Shown here in pieces: positions 1-9,414 of a stretch of DNA of 64,000 nucleotides; positions within the stretch are counted from its first letter, which is position 1, and the number at the start of each line of letters is the position of its first letter. The notes below the pieces were generated by a model, which saw nothing but the letters and a program-made list of their open reading frames with translations, ran no database searches and was not told the origin of the DNA. Source of the stretch: Leifsonia tongyongensis (GTDB lineage: Bacteria; Actinomycetota; Actinomycetes; Actinomycetales; Microbacteriaceae). The stretch is from positions 248,001 to 312,000 of the forward strand of contig NZ_JAAGWY010000003.1 in NCBI RefSeq assembly GCF_010686705.1, written 5' to 3'. The translations under genes and the position numbers were made by a program.

Positions 1-100
1 GCACCGCAAACGAAACGATGTCGAAACGGTCGAGGGTGCGCCCTGACAGGCGTGCGGCGAGGTCGGCGGCAAGCGCGTTGACCTCGGGAAGCTCAGGCAC
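1..100 (-). CDS. Fpg/Nei-family DNA glycosylase (N-terminal fragment)
   Basis: This is the first 33 codons of a base-excision DNA glycosylase/AP lyase of the formamidopyrimidine/endonuclease VIII family; the rest lies beyond the left edge. The protein begins Met-PELPEVNALAADL, the family hallmark, in which the Pro after the initiator Met is the catalytic nucleophile and must become the N-terminus. This decides the start: the GTG at 100 leaves Pro as residue 2, whereas the ATG three bases upstream would bury it. A CAGAAT hexamer lies 12 nt before this GTG, the leaderless arrangement seen elsewhere in the window. The exact substrate (oxidised purine or pyrimidine) cannot be told from the fragment. 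Confidence 0.8.
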   Translation of the reverse strand, partial: MPELPEVNALAADLAARLSGRTLDRFDIVSFAV

Positions 101-142
101 CATCCCATTCTGCGCCATGCCGCCGACAGCGCGGCGGAACCG

Positions 143-391
143 TCAGACTTCGACGGCGATCTCGTACACTTCCGCGGTCGGGTGGCCGGTGCGCTCGTGG
201 ATGCGCATCACCGACTCCTTGGTGGGGCCTTCGGAGAGACAGAACGCCTTGCCCGCCTCGGGGTCGAGCCAGGCCTTGATGAAGTGGACGCCTTCTTCGC
301 CTTCGATGGCGAGGTCGGCCGCGTGGGCTTCGGCCAGTTCGTCGGCACTGACGCCGACGAAGCCGTCGTGAACATCCATGAATGTTGCCAT
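143..391 (-). CDS. SCO4226-type nickel-binding protein (DUF4242)
   Basis: An 82-residue single-domain protein that matches the DUF4242/SCO4226 family by pattern: an N-terminal MATFMDVHDGF segment, the DLAIEGEEGVHF stretch and a C-terminal IHERTGHPTAEVYEI region. Family members are small ferredoxin-like-fold proteins; the Streptomyces representative binds nickel, but no catalytic role is established. The His and Cys residues (VH near 8, CLSEG near 51, HERTGH near 65-70) are plausible metal ligands. An AAAGGA Shine-Dalgarno sequence precedes the ATG. It is 43 bases from the Fpg/Nei start and on the same strand, but that gene has its own leaderless-type promoter, so co-transcription is uncertain. 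Confidence 0.78.
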   Translation of the reverse strand: MATFMDVHDGFVGVSADELAEAHAADLAIEGEEGVHFIKAWLDPEAGKAFCLSEGPTKESVMRIHERTGHPTAEVYEIAVEV

Positions 392-519
392 GAGCGGATC
401 CTTTCGTAGGTGGTGCTGCAGCCGGTCATCGGTGCACGATCAGTGTCGGGCGGCGCGCGTGCGCACACATCGGTCATCCGACCGATCATCGTCGGGCCGC
501 GCGGAGTTACCATATGGCC

Positions 520-3390
520 ATGCCCACTGAGGAAGTCTCAGCTGCGGAGCAGATCCGGATTTCGCCCGTACCCGTCGGGAGAGACGACCTGTTGGCGCTC
601 GCGGAGCGGCGGTGGACGGCCGCCGCGGCCGGCGACGGACACCTGCTGCTGCTCGCGGGCGAGGCCGGGATCGGCAAGAGCAGGCTCCTCGACGACATCG
701 CGAGCCGCACCGGCGGTGTCCGGACCCGCCTCGGCGCCGCCGCCTTCCGACGCGGCTCGGAGATCGTGGGAGGAGTCCTGCTCGAACTGGCGGCCGACCT
801 CCGCCGAGCGCACCAGGCCGACGTCGCCGACCGGCTCCGCGGAGTGATCTTCGCGGGCGCGGAAGGCGGGGACAGCGCCCGCCGTCGCCGCGTCCTCGTG
901 ACCGACCTCGCCGACATCCTGGTCGAATTCCTCGAAACCAGCGGGCCGACGCTTCTCTCGCTCGAAGACCTGCACTGGGCGGACGAACTGAGCCTCGATG
1001 TGTTCGAACGGCTGGCCGTCCCCCTCAGGCAGACGCGGACACTGGTGCTGGCCACCTATCGGACGGAAGAACTCTTTCCCGGCACGCCGCTGCGTCAGTG
1101 GCGCGACAGGCTCGTCGGGCAACGCCTCGCCGAAGAGGCCCATGTCCGGCGCCTCGATCGCGCGCAGACGGGCGAACTCGCCGAAGCGATCACCGGAACC
1201 GTGCTCTCGTCGGTCTACCTCGATCAGCTCTATGCCCGCAGCGACGGCATTCCGCTCCACGTGGAGGAGCTGATCGCGGCAGGTGCGGTCAGCCGGGTGC
1301 CGGGGACGGTCGCGGAGGCGGTCATGCTCGGCCGGGGTGCACTCAGCCCCCACGCGCGTGCCCTGGTCGACGCGGCGGCCGTCATCGGACGGTCCTTCGA
1401 CATCGACGTGCTCGCCGGGACCGTCGGCGAATCGGTCGACGAACTCGATTCCGGACTCACCGAGCTCCTCGACCGGCACGTCATCGTCTCGACCGGGGAC
1501 GGAACGAATTTCGACTTCCGTCACGCCATGATCCGCGACACCATCTACGAGAGCATCCCGCCGAGCAGGCGCCGGCGGCTGCACGAGGCGGCCGGGGTCG
1601 CGGCGATCGTCGCGGAGTACTGTTACGCGGACGTCTCCGACCACTACGAGCGGGCGAACCTGCCCGACATCGCGTACGGGCACGCCCTGTTCGCGGCCGC
1701 GGACGCTGCGCGGGTATCCGCTCATCGGGAGGCGGCGACGCTGTACGAGCGCGCGCGCCGCACCGCGCCATCCGGGCTTCCGCCGTCCGAACGGGCCGAC
1801 CTGCACGCCCGCCTCGCCGCGGAGCTGGCTGCCGTCGACGAGAACGAGGAGGCGGCCGAGCATTTCTCGAGGGCCATCCACCTGTTCCGCGTGGCCGGAG
1901 ACGAAGTGGCTGCGGCGGCCATCGTTCCGCGATTGATGTCGGCGCGCCATCTCGTCGGGCATCCGATCGAGTCGCGGGTGCGCCTCGCCCTCGATGCGCT
2001 AGCACGGCTGAGCGACGCGGGCATCGACCAGGCGACCGTTCCTCCGCTGGTGCGCTACGAACTGTTCTCCGCGCTCGCCGCGGCCTACATGCTGGACAGG
2101 CGGCTCTACACCGCGATGGAATACGGGACGGCTGCAGCGGCGATCAGGCTCCCAGACGATCCTGACGATGTCGCGACCGTGGCCGCGCGGGTCAATCTCA
2201 ACGCGACCCTCGGGGCCGTGATGGTGTTCGCGGGGCGGATGGAGGAAGGCTGGCGTCTCCTCGAGAGCGCCATCGTCAGCGGGCGCAAGGCGGGAGTCGA
2301 GGCGGAGACCGCGCGCGCCTTCCGGATGCTCGGGTCGTCGGCATCCGTGCTGGTCGAATACGACCGTGCCGAACGCTGGCTCGACGACGGGCTCGCGTAC
2401 ACCGAACGGACGGAGCGGTGGAACGATCACCACTACCTCGCCTCGCACCTCGCGCACGTGTGCTGGGCGCGCGGCGACTGGCAGCGAGCCGACCATGAGG
2501 CGAGAAAGGCGCTCGCCGACGGGCGCGGCGGCATCACCACGCGTGTGACGGCGCTGATCGTGCTCGGCTACCTGGCAGTGGGGCGAGGGGACGCCGCTGA
2601 GGCGCGCACGGTTCTCGACGAGGCGCGCTCGATCGGCGAGCACATGAACGAGCTCCAGCGGCTGTCCCCGGCGCTCTGGGGGCTGGCCGAACTCGCCCTT
2701 CTCGAGGATCGCGCACAGGATGCGGTCGAGCTCTGCGACCGGGCTCTCCGCGATTCGGAGCGCGTCGGCGACGCGGCCTACCTGTTCCCCTTCCTCGTCA
2801 CCGGGGTGAGGGCGCACCTGGCCATGCACGCGGCGACGGCGGCGCGCGCCTGGACGGCACGCTGCTCGCAGCTGATCACCTCCAGGGGCATCCCGGGAAC
2901 GCTGCCCGCGCTCGAACATGCTGACGGCCTCCTGGCATCGGGGGAGACGCACTGGGTGCAGGCGAGGGAGCACCTCGAGTCCGCGCTCTCCGGCTGGGAG
3001 GAGCGCCACCGGTTCTGGGAGTCCGCCCAGGCGTCGATCGATCTCGCCGCCGCCCTCAACCGGTCCCGCCGGGGCAGGGAGGCCGCGGAGGCGTCGGCGC
3101 ACGCTCGCGCGCTGGCCCGGCAGGCGGGGGCGCAGACCCTCGAACGGCGAGCGGATGCACTGGGCGTCCGCACCGCGCCGGAATCGGGGATCGCGCCGCT
3201 GTCCGAGCGAGAATTCGAGGTCGCCGCTCTGATCGCCGCAGGAGCGACCAATAAAGAGATCGGTGCCACGCTCACGATCGCTCCCAAGACCGTCGGCGCC
3301 CACGTCGAGCACATCCTCGCGAAGCTCGATGCGTCGCGACGCTCCGAGATCGCAGCCTGGGTGGCCGAGCACCGGGTCGAGTCCCACTAG
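520..3390 (+). CDS. LAL-type LuxR family regulator with N-terminal AAA ATPase
   Basis: A 956-residue transcription regulator of the large ATP-binding LuxR (LAL/MalT-like) type. A Walker A motif GEAGIGKSR lies near residue 47 and a Walker B-like LLSLEDLHWAD near 145. The middle (about 350-850) is an Ala/Leu/Arg-rich helical region typical of TPR-like ligand-sensing domains. A GerE-type helix-turn-helix (LSEREFEVAALIAAGATNKEI) occupies about residues 893-950 at the C-terminus. Family members need ATP and a ligand to activate nearby promoters; the ligand here is unknown. The start was set at the ATG at 520 because TACCAT sits exactly 12 nt upstream; the in-frame ATG at 514, which has a GGAG seven bases before it, is an alternative. 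A second, similar gene lies at 48.5 kb. Confidence 0.88.
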   Translation: MPTEEVSAAEQIRISPVPVGRDDLLALAERRWTAAAAGDGHLLLLAGEAGIGKSRLLDDIASRTGGVRTRLGAAAFRRGSEIVGGVLLELAADLRRAHQADVADRLRGVIFAGAEGGDSARRRRVLVTDLADILVEFLETSGPTLLSLEDLHWADELSLDVFERLAVPLRQTRTLVLATYRTEELFPGTPLRQWRDRLVGQRLAEEAHVRRLDRAQTGELAEAITGTVLSSVYLDQLYARSDGIPLHVEELIAAGAVSRVPGTVAEAVMLGRGALSPHARALVDAAAVIGRSFDIDVLAGTVGESVDELDSGLTELLDRHVIVSTGDGTNFDFRHAMIRDTIYESIPPSRRRRLHEAAGVAAIVAEYCYADVSDHYERANLPDIAYGHALFAAADAARVSAHREAATLYERARRTAPSGLPPSERADLHARLAAELAAVDENEEAAEHFSRAIHLFRVAGDEVAAAAIVPRLMSARHLVGHPIESRVRLALDALARLSDAGIDQATVPPLVRYELFSALAAAYMLDRRLYTAMEYGTAAAAIRLPDDPDDVATVAARVNLNATLGAVMVFAGRMEEGWRLLESAIVSGRKAGVEAETARAFRMLGSSASVLVEYDRAERWLDDGLAYTERTERWNDHHYLASHLAHVCWARGDWQRADHEARKALADGRGGITTRVTALIVLGYLAVGRGDAAEARTVLDEARSIGEHMNELQRLSPALWGLAELALLEDRAQDAVELCDRALRDSERVGDAAYLFPFLVTGVRAHLAMHAATAARAWTARCSQLITSRGIPGTLPALEHADGLLASGETHWVQAREHLESALSGWEERHRFWESAQASIDLAAALNRSRRGREAAEASAHARALARQAGAQTLERRADALGVRTAPESGIAPLSEREFEVAALIAAGATNKEIGATLTIAPKTVGAHVEHILAKLDASRRSEIAAWVAEHRVESH

Positions 3391-3406
3391 CGGCGCTGCA
3401 CCTCCG

Positions 3407-4030
3407 TTACGCCTGGACGACGAGCAGCACCGCGAGCGTCACCATGAGGACGGCGACGCCCGCATCGAGGATGCGCCACGCGATGGGACGCGCGAAGAGC
3501 GGCGCGAGGAAGCGGGCGCCGAAGCCGAGGGCGGCGAACCAGATCGTGCTGGCGATGAGGGCGCCGAGCCCGAAGAACCAGCGCCCGGGGTCACCGTGCG
3601 GCGTGGCGAGGGAGCCGAGCAGGACGACCGTGTCCAGGTAGACGTGCGGGTTCAGCCAGGTGAGGGCGACGCAGGTCAGCACGGCGGATGCGAGGGTGGT
3701 GCGTGCGGCGCTGCCGCCGGTCTCGAGCCGCTCGGGTCGGAACGCGCGCCGAGCGGCGAGGATTCCGTAGAGGACCAGGAACGCGAACCCGGCCCACCTC
3801 ACGACTTCCAGGGCGGCTGGTGCTGCGCGCACCAGACCGCCGATCCCGGCGATTCCGAGGGCGATGAGGATGCCGTCGCTCGCGATGCAGATCAGCACGA
3901 CCGGAAGGACGTGTTCCCGGCGAAGGCCCTGGCGCAGGACGAAGGCGTTCTGTGCGCCGATAGCAATGATCAGGGACGCCCCCGCAGCCAGGCCGGCGAG
4001 GATGGTCGTTGCGATGGCTGCGGCGGGCAT
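3407..4030 (-). CDS. lysE: LysE/ArgO family basic amino acid exporter
   Basis: A 207-residue inner-membrane exporter with about six hydrophobic segments. The N-terminus carries the family signature [19 protein letters not shown] near residue 25, and [17 protein letters not shown] near 125 is the second conserved block. Family members export L-lysine or L-arginine when intracellular levels rise, for example during peptide uptake. It is divergent from a lysG/argP-type regulator with only about 70 bases between them, the classic lysE-lysG arrangement, so induction by that regulator is likely. A TAACGT hexamer 12 nt before the ATG suggests a leaderless transcript. The substrate cannot be read from the sequence beyond basic amino acids. 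Confidence 0.92.
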   Translation of the reverse strand: MPAAAIATTILAGLAAGASLIIAIGAQNAFVLRQGLRREHVLPVVLICIASDGILIALGIAGIGGLVRAAPAALEVVRWAGFAFLVLYGILAARRAFRPERLETGGSAARTTLASAVLTCVALTWLNPHVYLDTVVLLGSLATPHGDPGRWFFGLGALIASTIWFAALGFGARFLAPLFARPIAWRILDAGVAVLMVTLAVLLVVQA

Positions 4031-4101
4031 GGTTCGACGTTAGGGGAGATCTGGACTGAAGTGAAGTTCATTATTCTTCAACCGCATTAGCATTGCTTGT
4101 G

Positions 4102-5034
4102 ATGGAGGCCAACGTCGAACACTTGAGAACGCTCGCCGCGGTCGTGGACCACGGCAGTTTCGAACGCGCGGCCGAGGCGCTCCGCATTACGCCGTCGGCG
4201 GTGAGCCAGCGCATCAAGGCCCTCGAGCAGCGCGCGGGCCGCGTGCTGGTGCTCCGGTCGAAGCCCGCCGCCGTGACGGAGTCGGGGCAGGTGCTCCTCC
4301 GCCTGGCACGGCAGGTCGCCCTCCTCGAAGGCGAAGCGCTCGCACGGCTCGGCACCGAAGCGGAGGGAGCCGTCCGCGCCATCCCGCTCGTCGTGAACGC
4401 CGACTCGCTGGCGACCTGGGTCCTTCCCGCGCTGGCGGGTCTCGACGGAATGAGTTTCGAACTGTACCTCGACGACCAGGCTCACTCCACCGCCCGGCTG
4501 CGCGACGGCACGGTCGTCGGCGCGGTGACGTCCGATCCGGTCCCCGTGCAGGGCTGCGTCGTACGGCCACTCGGCTCGATGACGTATCGCGCCGTCGCCA
4601 CGCCGGAATTCGCCGCACGGTGGTTTCCGGCTGGACCGACCAGGGAAGCACTCGCCGTGGCCCCGATGATCGTCTTCGACCGCAAAGACACTCTCCAGGA
4701 TCGCTATCTCGACGCGCGCGGGACGGACGCCGAGCCCCCTCGGCACCAGGTTCCCGCATCCACCGAGTTCGTGGCCGCGACCGCACTCGGCCTCGGCTGG
4801 GCGATGATCCCCGACCAGCAATCGGCCGGACTCGTGACGGAGGGCCGCCTGATCGACCTCGACCCCGCGCATCCGATCGATGTGCCGCTGTTCTGGCAGC
4901 ACTGGTCGGTGGAGTCCGAATCCCTCGCGAGAGTCACGGATGCGCTGGCGCAGCAGGCCGCGCTGGCGCTTACCGTCAGTCCGACAGCACCCGCTCGAGG
5001 GCGTCCGCGAAGAAGTCCGCTGCCTCGACGGTGA
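4102..5034 (+). CDS. lysG: LysG/ArgP-type LysR family regulator
   Basis: A 310-residue LysR-type regulator, expected to sense lysine/arginine and switch on the divergent exporter. The winged helix-turn-helix is at residues 3-60, with the typical FERAAEALRITPSAVSQRIKAL block; the rest is a periplasmic-binding-like effector domain. The ATG at 4102 is preferred; GTG at 4099 and TTG at 4093 are in-frame alternatives. The C-terminus (about 20 residues, rich in Arg/Pro) reads 59 bases into the 3' end of the convergent aminotransferase fusion, so the two transcripts are antisense there. The tail looks poorly conserved and may result from a shifted stop codon. Confidence 0.9.
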   Translation: MEANVEHLRTLAAVVDHGSFERAAEALRITPSAVSQRIKALEQRAGRVLVLRSKPAAVTESGQVLLRLARQVALLEGEALARLGTEAEGAVRAIPLVVNADSLATWVLPALAGLDGMSFELYLDDQAHSTARLRDGTVVGAVTSDPVPVQGCVVRPLGSMTYRAVATPEFAARWFPAGPTREALAVAPMIVFDRKDTLQDRYLDARGTDAEPPRHQVPASTEFVAATALGLGWAMIPDQQSAGLVTEGRLIDLDPAHPIDVPLFWQHWSVESESLARVTDALAQQAALALTVSPTAPARGRPRRSPLPRR

Positions 5035-7873
5035 GGCAGAGCGGCGGCTTGATCTTGAGCACGTTCTTGTAGTCGCCGGTCGGCTGCACGATGCATCCCT
5101 CGGCGAGCAGGGCGTCGCAGATCCGGGCGGCCTCGGCTCCAGCGGGTTCGAGGGTCACCGGGTCTCTCACCAGTTCGACGCCCAGGTAGAGGCCGAGACC
5201 GTGCACGGCTCCGATGGTCGGGAAGCGTTTCGCGAGCTCGTCGAGTCGGGCAGCGAGGTGGGCGCCGACGATGCGCGCGTTCTCCTGCAGGTGCTCGTCG
5301 CGCATGATGTCGAGCACGGTCAGCCCGACCCTGGCGCTGACGGGGCTGCCTCCTGCCGAGGAGAAGAAGCTGCCTTCGGCGGCGAATCGCTCGGCGATCT
5401 CTCGTGTCGTGATGACGGCGCCGAGAGGATGGCCGTTGCCCATCGCCTTGGCGACCGTGATGATGTCGGGGATCACCCCCTGCTGCTCGCTGCCCCAGAA
5501 GTATTCGCCCAGGCGTCCGTAGCCGACCTGAACCTCGTCGGCGATGCAGACGCCGCCGCGCTCCCGCACCAGTTCGTAGGCGCCGGCGAGGTAGCCGTCC
5601 GGCAGCATGACACCGCCGGCGTTCCCGAAGACGGGTTCGGCGATGAACCCGGCGAGCCCTGCGTCGTCGGGACCTGCGTCGTCGAGCGCTGCAAGCTGGG
5701 CTGCGACGTCGGCGAGGTAGCCGGCCGCGGCACCGGGGCCGCGATACTTTCCGCGATAGGAGTGGGGCGATTCGACGAGTCGCACCCAGTCCGGCCGGGT
5801 CTCGAGGGCACGCGGGTTGTCGCCGATCGACGAGGAGACGGCGTCTGCGCCGACGGTCCAGCCGTGGTAGGCCTCGCGAACGGCGAGGATGGTGCGCCGC
5901 CCCGTGAACGTCTGGGCGAGGCGGATCGCGAGGTCGACGGCCTCGCTTCCACTGTTCACGAGGAAGACGGTGTCGAGCGGGCCGGGAGCCAGCTCGGCGA
6001 GCCGGGAGGTGAAATCCGAGAGCTCCTCGTAGTGGAAGCGCGAGTTCGTGTTGAGGAGCGCCCACTGGTCGCGGACCGCGTTCACGAGACGGGGATGGGC
6101 ATGGCCGACGGCGGTCACATTGTTGACCATGTCGACGTAGGTCTGGGCGCGCGTGTCGACGAGGTGATGGCGCCAGCCCCGCTCGATCTGCGGCGGATGC
6201 GCGTAATAGTGCTCCTGAACCCGGGCGAAACTCGCGTCGCGGCGTCGCAGCAGGGCGTCAGGGTCCTCCTCAGGAGCGGCGAGTCCGATGCCGAACAGCG
6301 GTGAGGGATCCGGGCTGAGCGCGCGCCATTCAGGTTCGGCGCCGGGTCGCACGAACGCGGGTGGCCGGTGCCCCGCGAGACGGGAGAGCTGCACGGTGAG
6401 CGTCTCGGTCGTCCCCAGCGGGTCGCCCGCGGCGACCTCACGAGCGGCGGCATCGAGGGGGACCAGCCCGCTGAACCAGACATCGAGTCCGGGGGAGCTG
6501 AGTACCCAGTCGTCGCCCGACGCCGTGAGCATCCCGGACACGGGGGCGTGCACGCGCGTGCCCTCGGGAACCCGGGCGGTGACCGCGAGCGCGAGGGTCG
6601 GCGTCGCTGCGGCGGACTCCGGGACGGCGCGCGTGAGACGGAACTCGCCGTAGCGCGTCACGGCGCGCCCGTTCGAGCGGCCGGTCTCCGTGAGGAGTCG
6701 CGCTTCGATGTCCGGCTCCAGCCAACGGCCTTCGTCGAGACGGTGGCTGGTGACCGAGAGGTCGAGAACATCGGAATCGTCGAACCCGAGGTCGAAGAGT
6801 GGGAGCGGCGCGCACGCGGCGGCATCGCGCCGGAGTCGCCAGCGGATGAGCGACTCCACTTCGTCGGGATCGACGCGCCTGGCGACGTCGAACACCAGCC
6901 ATTCGTGCGCCCTGTTCTCAGCGGCGTAGGTGTTCCCGGCATCCACGGCGACCTGCTGCTCACCGCTCACCACCAGGACCGCGGCGCGGAGGAGTACGAG
7001 CGGCCAGAGCGCTTCGATCTCCGGGTCGGTCAACGGCTGGTGCGCGGTGAACGCAGCGATCGTCTCGAGCGCTCGCAGCGGCTCGCCCGGCACGTGGTGC
7101 AGCGCGGATGCGACGGCGACGGCGAGTTCCGCGACGATCCAGCCGCGGGAGACGTCCCCGAAGTCGATCACGCCCGCCGGTACATCCGTGCCGTCGATGT
7201 CGGCACCGGTGATCACGATGTTGTCGTCGGTCACATCGCCGTGGATCACCCCGATGCGCAGGGAGTCCCGCAGGGGCTCGAGTCGGGCGAGGGCGCCACG
7301 CGTGGCCTCCTCGATGAGGCGTCGCCGTGCAGGCTGGGCCACATGATCGGCCAGCCGGTCGACGACCTCGCCGGCGATCCGCAGGTCCCACTGGGTCGAC
7401 CGCTCGGTGCCCGGGTGTTCGAGTCCGGTCAGCCCGGCGGCCACCCGGCCGGCGATGTCGCCGAGGGAGCGCAGCTGGGCATCCGAGAGCTCGCCCTCGC
7501 CGGTGAGCGGATCACCGTCGACATACGTGAGCAGCCGCGCGATGAGACGCTCGCCCCCCAGCTCGACCCGTTGCAGGTCGGAGCCGTCCAGCCCGGGGAG
7601 CGCCCGGGGAGCGATGACGCCGCGATCGTGCAGCGCGCCCATCGCCAGGTTCTGCGCGGCGAGCTCATCGGCTGAGAAGACCGGATTGGCGACCTTGAGG
7701 ACGAAGACGCCGGATGGCCCATCGATGCGGAAGTTGCGATCCTGCTGGCTGCCCAGCTCGGTCGGTGTGCCGTCCACGCCGAAACGGTCGCGCGCGATCG
7801 CCTGGGCGTCGGCAGCGGTGACGTCGGGGCGCGGGAGCGCGGAGGGCTGGGCCAGGAAGTCGAAATTCGTCAT
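4976..7873 (-). CDS. Fusion: APH-type kinase, M23-like domain, class III aminotransferase
   Basis: A 965-residue three-part enzyme. Residues about 30-350 form an aminoglycoside phosphotransferase/homoserine-kinase-like domain, with VIHGDVTDDN near 209 and the metal-binding VIDFGD about 25 residues later. Residues about 400-520 resemble a lysostaphin/M23-type beta barrel (VHAPVSGML). From about 548 to the end is a class III PLP-dependent aminotransferase, with IADEVQVGYGR and the PLP lysine in TVAKAMGNG near 808. Relatives of the C-terminal part include ethanolamine-phosphate phospho-lyase. The fusion suggests an amino alcohol or amino acid is first phosphorylated, then deaminated or eliminated by the same chain; this is inference. 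It is divergent from an Lrp-type gene that probably controls it. Confidence 0.87.
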   Translation of the reverse strand: MTNFDFLAQPSALPRPDVTAADAQAIARDRFGVDGTPTELGSQQDRNFRIDGPSGVFVLKVANPVFSADELAAQNLAMGALHDRGVIAPRALPGLDGSDLQRVELGGERLIARLLTYVDGDPLTGEGELSDAQLRSLGDIAGRVAAGLTGLEHPGTERSTQWDLRIAGEVVDRLADHVAQPARRRLIEEATRGALARLEPLRDSLRIGVIHGDVTDDNIVITGADIDGTDVPAGVIDFGDVSRGWIVAELAVAVASALHHVPGEPLRALETIAAFTAHQPLTDPEIEALWPLVLLRAAVLVVSGEQQVAVDAGNTYAAENRAHEWLVFDVARRVDPDEVESLIRWRLRRDAAACAPLPLFDLGFDDSDVLDLSVTSHRLDEGRWLEPDIEARLLTETGRSNGRAVTRYGEFRLTRAVPESAAATPTLALAVTARVPEGTRVHAPVSGMLTASGDDWVLSSPGLDVWFSGLVPLDAAAREVAAGDPLGTTETLTVQLSRLAGHRPPAFVRPGAEPEWRALSPDPSPLFGIGLAAPEEDPDALLRRRDASFARVQEHYYAHPPQIERGWRHHLVDTRAQTYVDMVNNVTAVGHAHPRLVNAVRDQWALLNTNSRFHYEELSDFTSRLAELAPGPLDTVFLVNSGSEAVDLAIRLAQTFTGRRTILAVREAYHGWTVGADAVSSSIGDNPRALETRPDWVRLVESPHSYRGKYRGPGAAAGYLADVAAQLAALDDAGPDDAGLAGFIAEPVFGNAGGVMLPDGYLAGAYELVRERGGVCIADEVQVGYGRLGEYFWGSEQQGVIPDIITVAKAMGNGHPLGAVITTREIAERFAAEGSFFSSAGGSPVSARVGLTVLDIMRDEHLQENARIVGAHLAARLDELAKRFPTIGAVHGLGLYLGVELVRDPVTLEPAGAEAARICDALLAEGCIVQPTGDYKNVLKIKPPLCLTVEAADFFADALERVLSD

Positions 7874-7979
7874 GGTCTCTCATCGTGGTCGAGTCGGTCA
7901 TGAGGGATGTGGTCATTGTACTGACGAAACAGCATCGCTTCGAATTCGCAAATGCGGAGTACGCAATAGACTGGCTCTC

Positions 7980-8456
7980 ATGATGACGAATCACGAATCG
8001 ACACTCGAGGACGGACTCGACTCGATCGACCGTGCGCTCATCGTCGCGCTGCAGGAAGACGGTCGTCTCAGCTACGCCGAACTCGGCGAACTCGTCGGGT
8101 TGTCGCCCGGTGGAGCGCGCCTGCGGGTGCTGCGTCTCCAGGAGCGCGGGATCCTGCAGGTCGTGGGAGTGACCGACCCGCTGAAGCTCGGGTACGAGCG
8201 CATGGCGATGATCGGGATCGAGGTCGACGGCGACATCCGCGCGGTGGCCGATGCGATCGGCGCGATCGACGGGGTGATCTACCTCGTGCTGGCGGCGGGC
8301 ACGTTCGACATCCTCGTCGAGGTCATCGCGGCCGACTCGGAGGCCCTGTTCGAGCTCATCAACGAGCGCATCCGCGCCGTTCCGGGCGTCGCAAAGGCAC
8401 AGACGTTCTCCTATTACTCCATCCACACGCACCGCTTCACCTGGGGGCCACGATGA
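7980..8456 (+). CDS. Lrp/AsnC family transcriptional regulator
   Basis: A 158-residue feast/famine regulator: a helix-turn-helix at about residues 12-60 (DRALIVALQEDGRLSYAELG) followed by a RAM ligand-binding domain. Such proteins bind DNA as dimers or octamers and respond to an amino acid or amine. The start is the first ATG of the ATGATG pair at 7980; a TAGACT hexamer ends 7 nt before it, so the message is probably leaderless. The gene is divergent from the kinase/aminotransferase fusion across about 106 bases, making that fusion a likely target. Its TGA overlaps the ATG of the downstream SDR gene by four bases, so the two are translationally coupled. Confidence 0.93.
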   Translation: MMTNHESTLEDGLDSIDRALIVALQEDGRLSYAELGELVGLSPGGARLRVLRLQERGILQVVGVTDPLKLGYERMAMIGIEVDGDIRAVADAIGAIDGVIYLVLAAGTFDILVEVIAADSEALFELINERIRAVPGVAKAQTFSYYSIHTHRFTWGPR

Positions 8457-9340
8457 CCGATCCGGATCTTCCCCTGCTCGGTCGTGCCGCGATCGTCACC
8501 GGCGTATCGCGCCGGCGCGGCATCGGCTTCGCCATCGCGCACCGCCTCGCCGAGCTGGGCGCCGACCTGTTCGTCCATCACTTCGCGCCGCACGACAGCG
8601 AGCTTCCCTGGGGTGCGGACGATCTGGGCGCCGTCTTCACCGCGCTCCGGGATGCACAGCCCTCGGGCGCACGGTTCGGTGAGCTGAGCGCCGACCTGGC
8701 CGTTGCCGATTCGGCCGCCGCGGTGATCACCGCTGCCATCGAGGACGTGGGCACCCCGCGCATCCTGGTCTGCAACCACGCGCGCAGCGGTGGTGACGGC
8801 TCGATCTTCGACATGACGGCCGAACGCCTCGACGCGCACTGGTCGGTGAACACGCGTGCGACACTGCTGCTCACGCGGTACTTCGCCGAAGCGTTCTCCG
8901 GCTCGCCCGTCGACGGCTCAGCACCGCCGGCGACGGCGCCCGGCGTCAGGCAGCGGACCGACGGCCCGTTCGACGAGCACCAGACGGGCCGCGTGTTCTG
9001 GATGACCTCGGGCCAGCAGGACGGGCCGATGCCCGGAGAGGTCGCGTACGCGGCGAGCAAGGCAGCACTCGCAGGGCTCACGCCGACGGTGGCGAGCGAA
9101 CTGCTCACCCGGGGCATCCTGCTCAACACGATCAACCCTGGGCCGGTCAACACGGGCTACCTCGATGAAGAGACCACCGACCGTCCCCTCGACGAGATAC
9201 AGGAACGCATGCGGAGCCTGCCGCTCGGTCGATTCGGCCTTCCGGACGACCCGGCCCGGCTGATCGGCTGGCTCGCCACGGACGAAGGCCGCTGGGTGGT
9301 CGGGCAGGTGATCACCAGCGACGGCGGATTCCGGCTGTGA
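8453..9340 (+). CDS. Short-chain dehydrogenase/reductase
   Basis: A 295-residue SDR oxidoreductase with a Rossmann fold. The cofactor glycine motif TGVSRRRGIGFAIA is at about residues 16-29 and the catalytic YAASK at about 198-202, with the matching Ser in WMTSG near 184. The usual NNAG structural motif is replaced by CNHARSG near residue 105, a departure worth noting. The NAD(P) preference is likely NADP(H), given the Arg-rich SRRRG turn, but this is inference. The gene overlaps the Lrp-type regulator by ATGA and probably serves the same amino acid/amine catabolism as the divergent fusion enzyme. Confidence 0.88.
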   Translation: MTDPDLPLLGRAAIVTGVSRRRGIGFAIAHRLAELGADLFVHHFAPHDSELPWGADDLGAVFTALRDAQPSGARFGELSADLAVADSAAAVITAAIEDVGTPRILVCNHARSGGDGSIFDMTAERLDAHWSVNTRATLLLTRYFAEAFSGSPVDGSAPPATAPGVRQRTDGPFDEHQTGRVFWMTSGQQDGPMPGEVAYAASKAALAGLTPTVASELLTRGILLNTINPGPVNTGYLDEETTDRPLDEIQERMRSLPLGRFGLPDDPARLIGWLATDEGRWVVGQVITSDGGFRL

Positions 9341-9414
9341 CCGGGCATGGCGCGACCGCGCGCCGCAGCGTCGTTGCCAGCCAACGCTCGGCGACGGGTG
9401 CCTAAGATCACTGT

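Noticed and set aside
538-1962. Long open frame of 474 codons antisense to the first LAL regulator, and many similar long antisense frames
   Set aside because: GC-rich third positions suppress stop codons on the opposite strand. The products are Arg/Pro/Ala-rich without domain motifs, while the sense frames have clear families.
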